From Haemaphysalis longicornis (taxonomy: Eukaryota; Arthropoda; Arachnida; Ixodida; Ixodidae): a DNA stretch of 64,000 nucleotides. The stretch spans positions 157,984,977 to 158,048,976 of the forward strand of contig CM023452.1 in assembly GCA_013339765.2 (NCBI GenBank), in the 5' to 3' direction. The position numbers and the translations under genes are program-made. The notes under the pieces were generated by a model. The model made no database searches, was not told the DNA's origin, and saw only the letters and a program-made list of their open reading frames with translations. Below, piece after piece: positions 24,371 to 36,767 of the stretch (position 1 is the stretch's first letter; each line of letters begins with the position of its first letter).

Positions 24371-24639
24371 CAAACTGCGCACGAAGTCGCCGGCTGCGCC
24401 GACACGTGCGGTATGAACAACAAACAAAGAGGACCGACCTCCGGCTGGCTCTGATGCAAGCAGGGTGAACGCGGACACTGCGAAGGCGGGAAATTCGAAT
24501 TGTTCTGGCGAAACCTCCATTTTAGCCATCAAAAGAGGAGTGAGGAAAGGCGATGAACACCGTGATGGGTGGTGGCAGTCAGCGGATAACGGCGCCATAG
24601 CCCATTGTGGCGAATCACTCCTCTGCGATTTCGACAGCT
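24371..24639. other. Central spacer of the large inverted repeat
   Basis: About 270 bases between the two arms. A 148-codon minus-strand frame (24152-24598) spans the spacer and the inner left arm but shows no family motif. It overlaps repeat sequence and is probably not a gene. Confidence 0.5.
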
Positions 24640-27110
24640 TTTACGCTGAGTGGAACGGCTTTATTTGTTTTTCTTCGCTTCCCTTTCTTCGTCTTTTTGC
24701 AGCGAATTACTCCGACGAGCAGACTAGCTGGAATTGATGGGACAGCTTCCTGACAGGGACAACTCTCCTCCGAATGCACCCATTCAATCTACCTGTCGTC
24801 GCGTTTACGGCAATATGGCCAACATCAATCAGCTTAATTTCTTTTACATTCCCTCAGCCGGTTCGATTAGCACCATGGTTACCGCACCTGCTGCTGCCGC
24901 CCTGGCTATCCGGGTTCAAATACCAGGTGAGGCCAATTTACTTTGTCTTAACAGGGGCTGCCGTTTTGGTACCCTTTGTGTTGACGAAGATAACGATATC
25001 TACAGCGACTTTTCCCGTTTAATGTGACACCGAAACTTTCGCCTAAAGGAAACCAAATATTTTCATTTTCATTTGGATAACCTGATCCTTGTTATATAAT
25101 GGACGGTTATATAACCCTTGTTATATAATGGTCAACGTTGTTCTGACAAGAAGTAGGTTCATTTCTCTGAACGCATCTGTAAACGCGGAATATGCAAAAA
25201 GAAACCTTTCCGACGACGTCCTAAAAAGACTTTTTTGGCCCATAACAATGATCTTCAAGTTAACCACGAGGACATATATTTTATAATGTTTAGAGTATCG
25301 CTGGTAGTTGCAAAAACCTGTTATTGAAATTTTTCGAAATTCAAATTCAACGGTGACAGTTTACAACTTTTTTGTCATTCCAGCATGTCGCACATTTCTT
25401 GCCTAAACAGTCTACATGAATGAATGCGAAACAAAAATTTATCGTTTAAGTCAGTGCGATTAGGCGTACCATTACATCTCTTTCCGAGCCAAAAGTATGT
25501 AATAGATATAATTAAATCACGTAAATGGATATTTAGAACAAGGTTCATAAACTAGCGTTCCCAAACATAAACCAATCTTTCTGTGTGTTCTGTTCCAGAC
25601 CCGATATTTGGAGCAGACCACCATATCCCGACGCAAATCCATCCGTCGCTCCAGAACCAGCCAAAACCTCATAAAAAAGTGGTTAGAGAGGTCCTGTGTA
25701 CTGAACCCGGGACATGTAAGCCGTGACACCATGAACGTAACAACTGCTTCACTCAAAAGGCTCAAGGGGTACGGGCTAGCAGCGCTTCGGAACAATGACA
25801 TGGGCAACCAATAGGAACGAAAACAACAATTCTTCCCGGGATTGGAATCGAACGTGAATCCTTCGCCGTTTAAAACAGGCATCTGTGCATATTCATCTGT
25901 GATCGGATTCCAGGAGCACAGCGTTTCGTTTGCGCTCGTAGCGTGGGGGTAGGCTTCGGCCTTTGCCGTGGGTCCTAGCTCGCGCTAACGTGGTCCACTT
26001 TGGGAGAGATGTCAAAGTCTGTGCACAAAACGATGCGCTCCTGCCAGTCACGGACAACTCTCAGTCCCAAGTTTGTAATCAATGTGCGGTGATGACATAT
26101 GGAGTGTTAAGGGAGCAGAAACAAGTTGAAAGGAAACTTAAGTCAGTTCAGAAACCAATGGAACGAAAAAAAGGTACGAGTGACACTTACAGACTGGAAG
26201 AGCTTCCTGAAAGAGAAGAAGCTAGAGATGAACATATCATAGTTCAAATAAAGAAGAAGGTATGGAGTTGGCCTCGCAACGTAATCCGACGAAATGACAA
26301 TCCGTCGACCTCCCGCGTGACCGAATTAACATCGAGAGATAGGTCTTAAATGGAGGAAGGCCCCATTATTTAATGCAGGGAAACAAATGTTTGGCAATTA
26401 GGATACTGCGTATTGCGATATGCTGCATAGGTGTTTTTCACTGCAAAATTTGTTGAGACAAATGAGTTTTCTTTTGCCTAAACAAATTTTTGTTGAGGCA
26501 TATTTGTACGGTTGCAGAAAATTTGTATTTGCAGTTGCCGACCGAACACTTCCACCGGTTGCTTACAATTTGTTCAGCACTCACTGTTGGTTCTGGAGTC
26601 AGCGGTGCTGAGTTTCCGCTCTGGCAGCTCATTCATCTGCAGCGGCTAACGAAGCGCACGGCGGGTTGCCTCGCTCGTAGTTCGGCACTCACTCCTGAGA
26701 GCTGCAGTGCGCTGAGACAGCACTCCCTCGTAGGGTTCTCTCGACGGCAGCTAAGGTGAGCCTCTGAGTCGGCTGCGCGAAGTTCGTATCAGCAAGAGTC
26801 CTCGAACTGCGTCTTAGGAAGCGTACGCACATCATCGTTCCCGCAACGCTCTTCTCCCATTTTCGCCAAGTGTCACGCATTCGAGCGTCTCGTGTGGGCA
26901 CAGCATAATGCCCCTCCGCCCCGCAAGAGAAGCGTCTCGCGCCGCCACGGCGAACCGCCCACCCTCCCAATTTCGCGACCGTCTCCTCCGTTGCTTTCTT
27001 TCACCCTTCATTCTAACCATTCTTCGCCCGGGTACAACGACGACGGCGACGCTGCTCCCTCCAAGAACTGGTGCCAAAGGCCTGCGACATAAAAAATAAG
27101 CCATTCCACT
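24640..27110 (-). repeat. Right arm of the large inverted repeat (about 2.4 kb)
   Basis: This is the reverse-complement partner of 21985-24370. At 26090-26340 on the plus strand it carries a decayed RTE-like LINE C-terminus (VQKPMERKKGTSD, then KKKVWSWPRNVIRRNDN, then SRVTELTSRDRS), matching the post-RT region of endonuclease-reverse transcriptases. The corresponding spot of the left arm has the same block on the minus strand, so the LINE piece was present before the two arms diverged. The outer boundary is near GCCTTTGGC at 27075-27090. I could not identify target duplications. Confidence 0.8.
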
Positions 27111-29830
27111 CAACGTGAAGTGCGCATCACTGATTCATCAATATAGGCGCTGGCGCCGTGATACGCTCACTTCCCCCAACGATGACGCTCTTCGGCGCTC
27201 AGTTTGCCACCTCTCTTGATAAATGGAACATAGGTTTCTCGAAAGCAATTCAAATTTCCTGCCTTCGCAGTGCTCGCCGAGCCCGCCGAGCGAGCTCAAC
27301 TTCGTTCGTTATGGCGGTACGCCACCTGATTCTGGCAATTGCCTGAAATCATAGAGGGTTATGCGTTACTCGTTACAGCAAACTACGATGACAACGCCGG
27401 CCACTAAAATGCTCTGCGCTTAAAAACGGAGGCAGGATGTAGTAAAAGATAAATACCATACTCACTCTTTTTCTCATTTAAATCCCCCAAGCAGACTTTA
27501 TTTTGCTACAAAAATTTGGGAACTTCCAAATCAACATTTGTGTGGGCCCTCAACTTCGCCAGCGAGGTGTGTCCTGCTTCCACGTCATCTCTGCGCGTAT
27601 GGTGACATCCGTATTCATGCACATGGCCACGTTATAGCACTCGGTTAGGAATTTTGTAGGCGCTTATGCGGTGTTTTCTTCTCAATTTCCCCTCGTTCTT
27701 GCCACTCCTAGTGTCTGTACTGTTTAATAGATAACTTTGGTCAGGTTAAGATATAGCCTCTATATGTCGCTTGGACGCCAATAAAAATATAAAAAGGGTG
27801 TGCCAACAGAACTGCTCCGCTATGGCACTCGGGCACTGCAGTTAGAAATAAACACTTGGTGCCACGTAGTCGGGCAGGCGGCATTTTTTTTAAAGCAACA
27901 TATAGATCAGTTCGTTTGGGAGTCCAATTAGAACGACAACAGGACAATTATTATACAAGTATCCACGACGTTTTAGAACATTCAATTTTGTTTTTTCAAT
28001 ATAACTATCCCGTTTGCAGGTTGTGCGGGAATACGACCTAAAATATTTTAGAAAGCGCCACTTCTCAATAAAAGCCGACGAGAATACACGGATCAGCTGC
28101 TTGCGACACCGACGTAGGCAACGAATCGTCGCCGAGAAAACCATAAAGAAGCACAGAACTATACGTGCATTTTAGTACCTGCACGCTAGTTGCGTACGTG
28201 CGTACCTTACCACTGCGAAAAAGGGTGTGTTTCCAACAAATCAGAAAAGGGGAATATTTTTGTAGCTATAACCCTTTAGCCCTCTGGTGTCAGTATGAGT
28301 TTGTATACGAATCCGGAAATACGTGATTAACGCATCGCATGGGGCTCCTGTGGTGGAGTTTTGGCGACATACAGCGCCCCCTCGTGCCCGAAGCCTGTGC
28401 GTAGTACAAAAGTAGACGACCCTCGCCGCCTTTCCTGTTTTTATAAAGCCAGGGAAAAAGTTGGCTGTGCTGCATTTAATCGCGTTGTAGGGGGTTTACA
28501 TTACTACCTACAGAAAAAAATCGCCCTTAAAGTAGTTGCAGGGTTAGCCTAAACAAAATATTGTAGGCTACATCAAGCCGATTTATCGGCTTCTTTTGAG
28601 CGAGCTTTTCGCTATCGCCGCGACGGGGCACAGTATCGCCACGTCGGGTGGTCTAACCAGAGGGAGTGAAACTTTCCTATACCTTGCATGGGACGCGTTA
28701 TTTGCTCGCAGCGCCGGACCAACCCCTGGTGTTTGGGGGCGCACTAAAAACATGGCGGCGGGGTTGCAGATATGCATTGGGAGACGCCATCTTGATGAGG
28801 ACTGAAAAGCCGAGCGGGATGGTTGGGGGGGTGGGCGATTTAGCGCCAATTCAAAAGACGTTCAGATGGCCAGCGCCCGACATTGTTCCAGTTGCGTAAC
28901 CAGTCACATTACCAAAAGGGCAATTGTTTTGTTTGATTCATGAAGTTTAGCGGGTCACTTCTTTTTGCACCTCTATTCTAAGTACGGACGTTGTTTGGTT
29001 TATTAGTAGAGGGAATCTTGACAAAAATAAAGAGCGCAGTTTTCTTAATGTGTATTACCTAAATGTACCATTCATACAGTAAAAACACAACTTGAATGTT
29101 TTGCGCTTTTAGTCGCATGCAAAAGTGTATGGCACATGGTCGCGTACTAATAACCAGGTATCCAGCCAGTCCATATATCCGACCATTACCTTGTTTGTCT
29201 AAGGTCCGCGTAGTCTCTGCTGGTGAAATAGGCAGAACACAGCTGGTAGCTGCTGTAGGTCTGACGAGGTGGTAAATGAGCCAGGTCCTGCCTTCTCGCA
29301 CACTGGAGCCAAACAGCGAGATCTGAAACATCGAATAAGCACGTGTGTATATTTGGGTTCAAATGAATACTAGCTTTTAATGCATGTTTCGGGCGCACAT
29401 ACGATAGATTTGAGTGAAAAGGGGCATCTGTATTCGAAATAAATGTTTTCTGATGTATTATGATTCTTTGTTTCTTCAATTGATGTTGGCTACAAAGACG
29501 AGTTATGACAACACCAATCGCAAAGGAAATTTTTCTATTAAGATCAGCCTTGATTATTAAGGGGACGAGGATACATTTTTCTGTCGGTGCGATAATAATA
29601 TTCGGTGGCGAGGACCCAGCCTTTCCGCCTAATCAAAATACACTTCTGGCAGACAAAGCAGCCATCCCACACCAGGTTTTCTAAACTATTAATTATGCAT
29701 AGTATACTTTCTCGCGCTATGTATTCCTCAGCTATTTCTAGGGCCCTGCGGTGAACCGGTTATAAACACCTTATTTAAAAACCTATAATAAATTACTAGA
29801 TAGGTTAAGCCTGCATTGTCTAATTATGTA
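27111..29830. other. Stretch without supported gene
   Basis: Contains a GC-rich block at about 28600-28860 with an AACATGGCGGCGG motif (about 28748) and CGCCATCTTGATG (about 28788), both YY1-like, plus a small hairpin AGCCGATTTATCGGCTT (about 28577). Otherwise AT-rich with short random frames. No gene is recognised. Confidence 0.4.
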
Positions 29831-29833
29831 TCC

Positions 29834-30042
29834 ACGAGGGACGCGGGTTCGATTCCGGGCAGCGGCAGCATCTTTTCTGATGGAGGCGATAATAAAAAAA
29901 ACGCCCGTGTGTACGAGATTTCCGCGCACGTTAAGAGCCCCAGGTGGTGAAAATTAATCCGAGCCCTCTACTACGGCGCACCTCAACGCCTTGCGTTGCG
30001 TCGGCGCGTTAAACCCTGCAATCAATCAGTCAATCAATCATA
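29834..30042 (+). mobile_element. tRNA-derived SINE with (AATC)n tail
   Basis: It starts with a B-box GGGTTCGATTCC (29844-29855) in a GC-rich context, continues through ATGGAGGCG, ACGCCCGTGTG, GCACGTTAAGAGCCCCAGG and CTACTACGGCGCACCTC to CGCGTTAAACCC, and ends in an (AATC)/(AGTC) tail at 30020-30040. I recognise this as an abundant tick SINE body (from memory). The A-box half of the head is lost or diverged. It ends about 255 bp before the target duplication of the MULE. Confidence 0.6.
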
Positions 30043-30296
30043 TTTACCGGCTTATAGCTGTAACTGCGTTCTGGTGAATATATCGTTCCTGTCCTGAAAG
30101 CTGAAACTCGAAGCACGGAACTAAAGCGTGAATTAGTAATTATAAGTGCTAGAATGAGACTTATGATTTTATTATAAACATATAAAGTAATTGCTTAGTT
30201 GCATATTAATTGCTACAAATTCATTCCCCGATATGCGGTGGATTCACGTGAAGATAAAATGCACAACACACAATTGAAACGCAATAAAATAATTTA

Positions 30297-30412
30297 GGCA
30301 GTGTCTATTCTGCCGGCAACCGGGAGAATTTCTGAAATTATTTTCTGCCGGCAGTCACGTCCAGTTGGCTTTCCGAAGTCACGTGACCAAGTGCCGGGAG
30401 AATTCTTTTTTA
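30297..30412 (+). repeat. MULE left terminal inverted repeat
   Basis: This matches the reverse complement of about 40139-40254 (GTGTCTATTCTGCCGG, GAATTTCT, GCCGGCAGTCAC, GGCT.TC.GAAGTCACGTGAC, AAGTGCCGG). It contains a perfect GTCACGTGAC at 30378-30387. Just inside it a hairpin (GGCTGCCGTGA at about 30423 and TCACGGCAGCC at about 30454-30464) adds subterminal structure. This end lies beyond the 3' end of the MULE gene. Confidence 0.9.
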
Positions 30413-30665
30413 TAATTATCCCGGCTGCCGTGAGAAATCTGTGACGTAATTTTTCACGGCAGCCTGACTGCCAATAGGAGACCGGTAATTTATTTACGCC
30501 GGTGGGACTTCTCCCCACTGAAATCGCGATCGCTCGATAGTCGCGCGCAAGCGCTTTCAGTAGATGTAAAACTTCGTTGAATATTCGGGAAAATATTTGG
30601 GATTCGTTGTTCCAGTAAGCGCCCATTCAACGTCGGCATGCGCAGTTATCTTGTGTGCGGGGGGT

Positions 30666-30686
30666 GGGGGGGGGGGGGGGGGGGGG
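30666..30686 (+). repeat. Poly-G tract
   Basis: A run of 21 G residues, preceded by six G and one T. It lies inside the MULE left end, between the TIR and the gypsy insertion. It is prone to G-quadruplex formation and to sequencing or assembly error. Confidence 0.9.
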
Positions 30687-31168
30687 CAGGATGGGGGGTT
30701 GCTTGACCCCCATGTGCGGCCGCTCCATCTTTGGGCAGAGCCCCGCAGAGGTGGTAGAATGAGCTGCCTGCACAGGCTGCTATCGTTTCCGGTTACAGTT
30801 TCCCGAGAGTAGAGTTGAATAGTTTCGGGCTGAGTATTAGCTGTGTACATTCTTGGACGATCATTTTCGGGAATATTTATGCAAAGACACAGCCAACCAA
30901 CATTCGGTCTACAGAGCCATAAGGGTAATCGCTCATACACAGCCAGCATTAACCTCAATCGATACAATAATTACCCTGCTCATCGGCAAGCTGCATTGTA
31001 AACTTTGAGCACCCTGAGCCCACTGTTAACAGGTCTTTATGTTAGCTGAAGCATACAACCGTGCCTAACATGGCGTTTCTTCGTCGTTTTTCCGTTAACG
31101 CCAGTAACGCGGCATTGGGAAGTAGTATTTACCCAACACGTTAGGCAACTTGAAGCATATAATAATAT

Positions 31169-31375
31169 TGCAACGGTAAACCAATTCTGCAACATTGGCT
31201 TGGCCAAGTGGATTGGATCAGCTGAAGAGGAGAAAGAGGATGCGGGAGCTGGGCTCTCTGGACAAGAGGAAGAAGAAGCCGGACCGCTGCTGGCGTCGTG
31301 CTCAACGGTGCTTGACTTTTCCCAGCCTTCGGAGGCCTGCGCTCTTGCCTTAATAAATCCCTCCCGGACGTAACA
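31169..31375 (+). repeat. Gypsy 5' LTR
   Basis: 207 bp, starting TGCAACGG and ending GACGTAACA. AATAAA at 31352-31357 is a candidate polyadenylation signal for the R region, but the 3' LTR has lost it (AGAAAT at that site). The primer-binding region directly follows as GTTTGGTGAGGTGCGG. I cannot assign its tRNA by eye. Confidence 0.95.
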
Positions 31376-31467
31376 GTTTGGTGAGGTGCGGTTACGTAGC
31401 GACGACGGAACTCCCAGACTTGCGCCGAAGCCGACGCGTTGCGGGCCTACCACCAGCGCCAGATACC

Positions 31468-32590
31468 ATGCCACCGGCTGCGGACAGCCGTCTTCCCAAC
31501 TCTCCGCCAATGACCAGCTGGTATCTGCAACGAGAACCACGAAAATTCTGTGGGTACGCTGAGGAAGACGTTGAAGAATGGCTCACCCATTACAGGCGGG
31601 TGAGCCGATGCAATCACTGGGATACACCTGCTCAGCTCGCTAACGTCGTTTTCCCTGGATGAAACAGCGCTCACTTGGTTCGAGAACAACGAAAGCAAGT
31701 TCACAACTTGGGACCGCTTCGTTGAAGAAATCACCGGTCGCTTCGGCGACCCCGCCGCAAAAAAGGAAAAGGGCCGAACAGACGCTGCTTCAGCGGGCGC
31801 AAATTCCTGGCGAGATGTCTACCACTTACATCGAGGAAATATTGAAGCTCTGCCGAGTTGTCAACCCGCAAATGTCGGAGGAAGACAAGGTAGGCCACCT
31901 CTTGAAAGGAATCGCAGGTCTATCATTTTTTGATAGGAAGAGAGAAACTGGAGTCAGCAAGCGGACGTCATTCAGCAATGCCGCACATTCGAGGCATTGA
32001 AGCTGCGTCGCATTGCGCCAAAATTTGGTCGCTTGGCTAACGTGACTACCGTCGCCAGTATTGACGACTGCCCACTATCTGACTTGGCCGACACCATTCG
32101 CCACATCTGTGCGCGAAGAGCTGTTGCGACATCAAGAATATCGGCAAAGTTCCGACCGCGGCCGTAAGCGCGAAGGCTCATTGACAGAACAGGTGCAAAC
32201 GAACGCTCTTCAGCCCTACAGCGCTGTTATCAACGACCAAAACTTTGCCTCCCGGATTGATAGTCCTAGGCGGGGTGGTAGCCGCATCCTCACTGACCGC
32301 ATCCGCGAGGGCCCCGTTTGCTACTTCTGTGGCATTACCGGCCACATCTCCGCTACTGCCGTCGCAGACGCCAGGCGACAAGGTACGAACCACCACGCAC
32401 GTTCTACCGCTCGGAGGCTGACGATTCACACTACAATGGTCACTATCCGAGAGGCTCTATTCCTAGAGGACAGCCGCCCGCGCGTCATCATTCGCCCGCT
32501 TCAGGACCGGAGTCTTACATCCTTCCCACATTCCGCCAGCGACGTTCGCCTTCGCCTCGGCGCAGGTCGCCGCCGCCGGAAAAACTAGAT
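31468..32590 (+). pseudogene. Gypsy gag (capsid and zinc knuckle), frameshifted
   Basis: From ATG 31468 the frame reads PRKFCGYAEEDVEEWLTHY, a typical capsid start. It shifts near 31655 (LDETALTWFENN in another frame) and again in the A-run near 31760, then continues IEEILKLCRVVNPQMSEEDK and VGHLLKGIA. A CCHC zinc knuckle follows at about 32308-32365 as CYFC-GITGH with its last cysteine only reachable after another frameshift. At least three frameshifts make this gag non-functional. The length is normal for gypsy gag. Confidence 0.85.
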
Positions 32591-32689
32591 GGCGCGATCA
32601 ATGGAGGTGAGGTCGCTAAGGAAACTGCGTCTAAGATTCCTCCTCACCGGACTGCCTTCAACAGATTTACATTCGCCTGTCCTCATGCT

Positions 32690-35600
32690 AAAAAACAAAG
32701 TTGAAATTGTGGTTGATAATGTTCGAACAATGGCCTTAGTAGATACGGGTGCAACAGGTGTTTGATGAGCGTTGATTTTAAAAAGAGGCTTGGACGTAAG
32801 GTAATGTTTACGTGGGACAAGGTGGTTACATTTCATGGTGTGGGTGAGTGAGTGGCTGCACCCTCTTGGAGTATGTTCAGTGAATATCTCTTTCGGCGGC
32901 CACTTATTCAGAGCAGAGCTTACTGTGCTCCCGCGGACTACACATGACGTCATCTTGGGAATCGACTTTTTGAAGCAGTGTGGTGCTACGGTTGACTTTA
33001 GAAGCAGAGAAATTTTTATAGACGGCACTGCCTTATCTGTGCTTGTTGAAAACCCTGCTGGCCACCAGACCGCTGCATTGGACACATTTTGCGTGTTGGA
33101 GTACACAATCATGCCAGCACGATGTGCCCTTTTTGTCCCAGTATGGTCCTGCGGAGCCCTAAATCGTGAAATTGACGCTTTAGTGGAGCCCATTTCCGAG
33201 AAATTGTGCCGAGAAAAACGTCGTCGTTCCTCGCGCGGTTGTTACCGTTGTCCATGATAACTCTACGTTGTGGACTGTCAACTACTCCAGTGAGCCCGTC
33301 GTGTTGTCAAGAGGTCTCAAACTTGCCCACGAGATTCCGTATGCGTCCCCTTTAATAGCAGTTCTAACGACGAGTTGAACGCATCCGTTAATACTTTCCC
33401 AGTGGACCCCTCCAAGTTCCTACACATGATTAGCGAGTCACTTCAACCAGATGAACGCCGTTCCCTAGCCGATCTTCTGTCCAAGCATGCAAGTGTTTTC
33501 GACTTCTGTCACAAGCAACGGCATTTTCCAATTCCGCCAAATAGCACTCAGCATTCAATCCATACTGGGGGAAGCAAGACCAATTCGTCAGAAGCCCTTA
33601 CCGCGTTTCCGCACCAGAGCGACGCCTAATCAACGCCCCAAGTCCAGGAAATGCTAAGGAATGGCGTTAATTCGAGAATCATGCAGTCCTTGGGCAGCAC
33701 CCTGTCATACTCGTCAAGAAGAAGGACGGCTCATGGATATTTTGCGTCGACTATCGACGCCTCAATGCTGTAACTAAGAAAGATGTCTACCCGTTACCCC
33801 GAATCGACGATGCCATTGATTGTTTTCATTCAGCTTCCTATTTTTCCTTTTTCCTCCGTTGACTTGACGATCAGGATATTGGAAAATTCCCAGTGATAAG
33901 GAAAAAACTCCCTTCGTAACGCCTGACGGATGTTTGAATTCAACGTAATGCCCTTTGGACTTTGCATTGCTCCGGCCACCTTCGAGCGTTGTATGAACCA
34001 GCGTTTTGCGCGGCCTCAAGCGGGAAATCTGCATGTGCTACCTCGACGATGTTGTAATTTTTGGCCGAACGTTCAGTGAGCACAACAGTCGCTTTGGTTA
34101 CTGTCTTGGACTGCTTGGAAAAGGCTGGTTTAGTCCTAAATTCGAAGAAGTGCCGATTCGGAGATCGCCAAACGCTTGTGCTGGGCCTCTTGGTCGATAA
34201 GGACGGGTCAGACCAGACCCACGCAAAATCCAAGCAGTCAGTGATTTCAAAGAGCCGCATTCTGTCAAGGAGCTACGAAGTTTTCTTGGCCCTCTGCTCT
34301 TATTTTCGCCGGTTCATACCTCGATTTTGCAGACACAGCCTATCCCTTGACATCACTACTGGAGAGAAAATGTTCCATTCACGTGGGCTTCTGAATGGGA
34401 CGCCGTGTTTCGCCAGCTCAAGCTCCTTTTGTCGTCGGGGTCCATACTTCAAAACTTTGACCCCTGAGCTCCTACAGAGGTTCATACCGACGCCAGCGGT
34501 ATAGGAATAGGGGCCGTGCTAATTCAACGCCATTGTGCTAATGAACATGTTATTGCCTACGCCAGTCGGGCACTGAGTAAGTCAGAAAGGAACTACACAG
34601 TTACAGAACAGGAGTGTCTCGCTGTCGTCTTCGCCACGCAGAGATTCCGCTCCTATCTCTATGGAACACCGTTTACCGTCGTAACTGATCACCATTCGCT
34701 ATGCTGGCTCGCCAACCTTCGGGATCCTTGCGGTCGCCTTGCACGCTGGGCCCTGCGTCTGCAAGAGTATACCTTCACCGTATCGTACAAGAGCGGCCGT
34801 AAGGATGCGGACGCGGACTGCCTTTCTCGCCTGCAACTGGAAACCACGAGCTGTGATGACAACAGTTTCGACAACTGTCTTGCTTCTTTGTCAACACCAT
34901 TCCCCGATCTCTCACTTTTAAGATAGAACAGCGCCGGGACAAGAGTCTGCAGCCCTTCTTCAATTGCGGCCTTGCCGACAGGCGTGATACCCACTTCTGC
35001 GTTGGCGACGGCCTACTATACAAAAAGAACTACTCTGCAATTGGTTCCAGCCTTTTGCTTGTGGTACCGCAAAGCCTGCACAACAGCATTCTAAATTTCA
35101 TGCACGACAATCTTACGTCTGGACATATGGAATTCGCCCGTACACTTCACCGTGCCAAACAACGTTTTTACTGGCAAAATATGCGCAAAACCACAGAAAA
35201 GTATGTTGCCACTTGTATACAATGCCAGCGGCACAAGCTACCCGCTGCCACTCCGGCAGGAAGGCTTCACCCTCTGAATCCGCCCACTGCCCCTTTCGAA
35301 AAGGTCGGCATCGATTTACTGGGCCCATTTCCGCGCTCATCGAAGGGTAATCGTTGGATTATCGTGTGTGTCGACTACCTGTGACGTTACTCTGAGACCG
35401 CCGCGCTACCATCTGCTACTGCTGCGGAAGTGTCTCTGTTCCTGCTCCGCAATATACTTCTTCGTCATGGACCTCCCTGCGTCATCATAAGTGACCGTGT
35501 ACGTCAGTTTACAGCGGACGTCATTGAAGAGCTCCTTCGCGTCTCTCAAGTGGAGTTACGGCACTCTACCCCATACCATCCTCAAAGGAATGGCCTCACC

Positions 35601-36150
35601 GAGCGAACGAATCGAACACTGTCCAATATGCTAGCAATGTACGTAGCCTCCGACCACAAAAACTGGGACGATATCTTGCCTTTTCTTACGTATGCCTACA
35701 ACACCGCCAAGCATGAAACCACCAGATACAGCCCTTTCTTTCTTCTCTATGCACGCCAACCTCGCTGCTGCCTGGACACCATCTGATCTTTTGCTGAACA
35801 CGACGAGGATTCAGTGGCTAAGACGCTTTCCCTTGCCGAAGAGGCCCGTAGGCTTGCGCGCCTACGCAGGTTAGCCTCCCAAGACCGCTATAAACAGCGA
35901 TATGACCGTCGCCACCGGGACCTCTCTTACGCCCCAGGTATTCTAGTCTGGCTCTGGACCCCACAGCGCCGACGCGGCCTCTGCGGAAAAACTTCTCGCC
36001 CATTACACTGGTCCCTTTGTTGTTGTGAAACGTATTGGCGAAGTTAATTAAGTGCTGTCACGCCTAAACCACACTGGTCGACCGTCGAAGACGACCCAAG
36101 TTGTACATGTGGCACGTCTTAAACGCTACAACTCCCGTACCACACAGTGA
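32690..36150 (+). pseudogene. Gypsy pol (protease, RT, RNase H, integrase), multiply disrupted
   Basis: Protease: LVDTGAT at 32736-32756, broken by TGA at 32763, followed by DVILGIDFLKQCGATVDF near 32950. RT: VKKKDGSWIFCVDYRRLN near 33715, and the catalytic YLDD at 34039-34050. RNase H: TDASG at about 34487, then ALSKSERNYTVTEQECLA and VTDHHSLCWL, in a long open frame to 34926. Integrase: the HHCC zinc region (about 35100-35240), core aspartates in VGIDLLGPF and IISDRVRQF, and glutamate in GLTERTNR near 35600, interrupted by TGA at 35382. The protein ends VHVARLKRY with TGA at 36148. Frameshifts and stops show it is dead. In the core the usual SDRG glycine is V. Confidence 0.9.
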
Positions 36151-36183
36151 CTGCCCGGAGGGCTTCGTCTGACACGGGGGAAG

Positions 36184-36388
36184 TGTAACGGTAAACCAAT
36201 TCTGCAACATTGGCTTTTCCAAGTGGATTGGATGAGCTGAAGAGGAGAACGAGGATGTGGGAGCTGGGCTCTCTGGACAAGAGGAAGAAAAAGCCGGACC
36301 GCTGCTCGCGTCGTGCTCAACGGTGCTTGACTTTTCCCTGCATTCGGAGCCTGCGCTGTTGCCTTCAGAAATCTCTCCCGGACGTAAC
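36184..36388 (+). repeat. Gypsy 3' LTR
   Basis: 205 bp, starting TGTAACGG and ending GACGTAACA. It follows the polypurine tract at 36175-36183 and is followed by ATAT, the target duplication. Confidence 0.95.
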
Positions 36389-36767
36389 AATATACACAGT
36401 TGCATTATTTCACTGCGCTCGACTTCGTTAGAAAAACTATGAAGCTGCGTCAGCACCTCGCATAAGCAACTAAAGAAAAAGCATGGAGCAAACTTTTTAT
36501 TGCACAGTCCCTTGCCCCTCCCGAAAATCAATTCACAAATGAAGGGAGTTAGCTCTTCCTTCCAAGAAATACAGTTTACAGAAAAAGCATTGAGCAAACT
36601 TTTCTATTGCACAGTCCAAAATAATTATCCTGCACAGTCCTCCAAAAATAATTCAATAATGAAAAGAATTAGCACTTCCTTCAAAGAAAAAACATATGTA
36701 CACTCTACAGAAAGGCAAAGTGAACAGATTGAACGATTAGCACTACTTTGTACGAGGGATGGCCGTG

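Larger units (their letters stand above)
31169..36388 (+). mobile_element. Ty3/gypsy LTR retrotransposon, complete but defective
   Basis: It has two LTRs (31169-31375 and 36184-36388), both TG...CA, flanked by the 4-bp duplication ATAT (31165-31168 and 36389-36392). A purine-rich tract CGGGGGAAG (36175-36183) precedes the 3' LTR. The order of domains is gag, protease, reverse transcriptase, RNase H, integrase, which is the gypsy order. The LTRs differ at about 14 substitutions and 1-2 indels in about 205 bp by eye, so the insertion is moderately old. The element is inserted in the 3' non-coding end of the MULE, on the opposite strand to its gene. I would place it near the Mag or a related arthropod gypsy lineage, without certainty. 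Confidence 0.95.

Noticed and set aside
24152..24598. 148-codon gene in the centre of the large inverted repeat
   Set aside because: It lies across the left arm and spacer, and the arm part is repeated in inverted form with a broken frame. There are no protein motifs.
34516..34926. A working reverse transcriptase/RNase H gene
   Set aside because: This frame is clean for 136 codons, but the rest of gag and pol has several frameshifts and stops. The element is defective.
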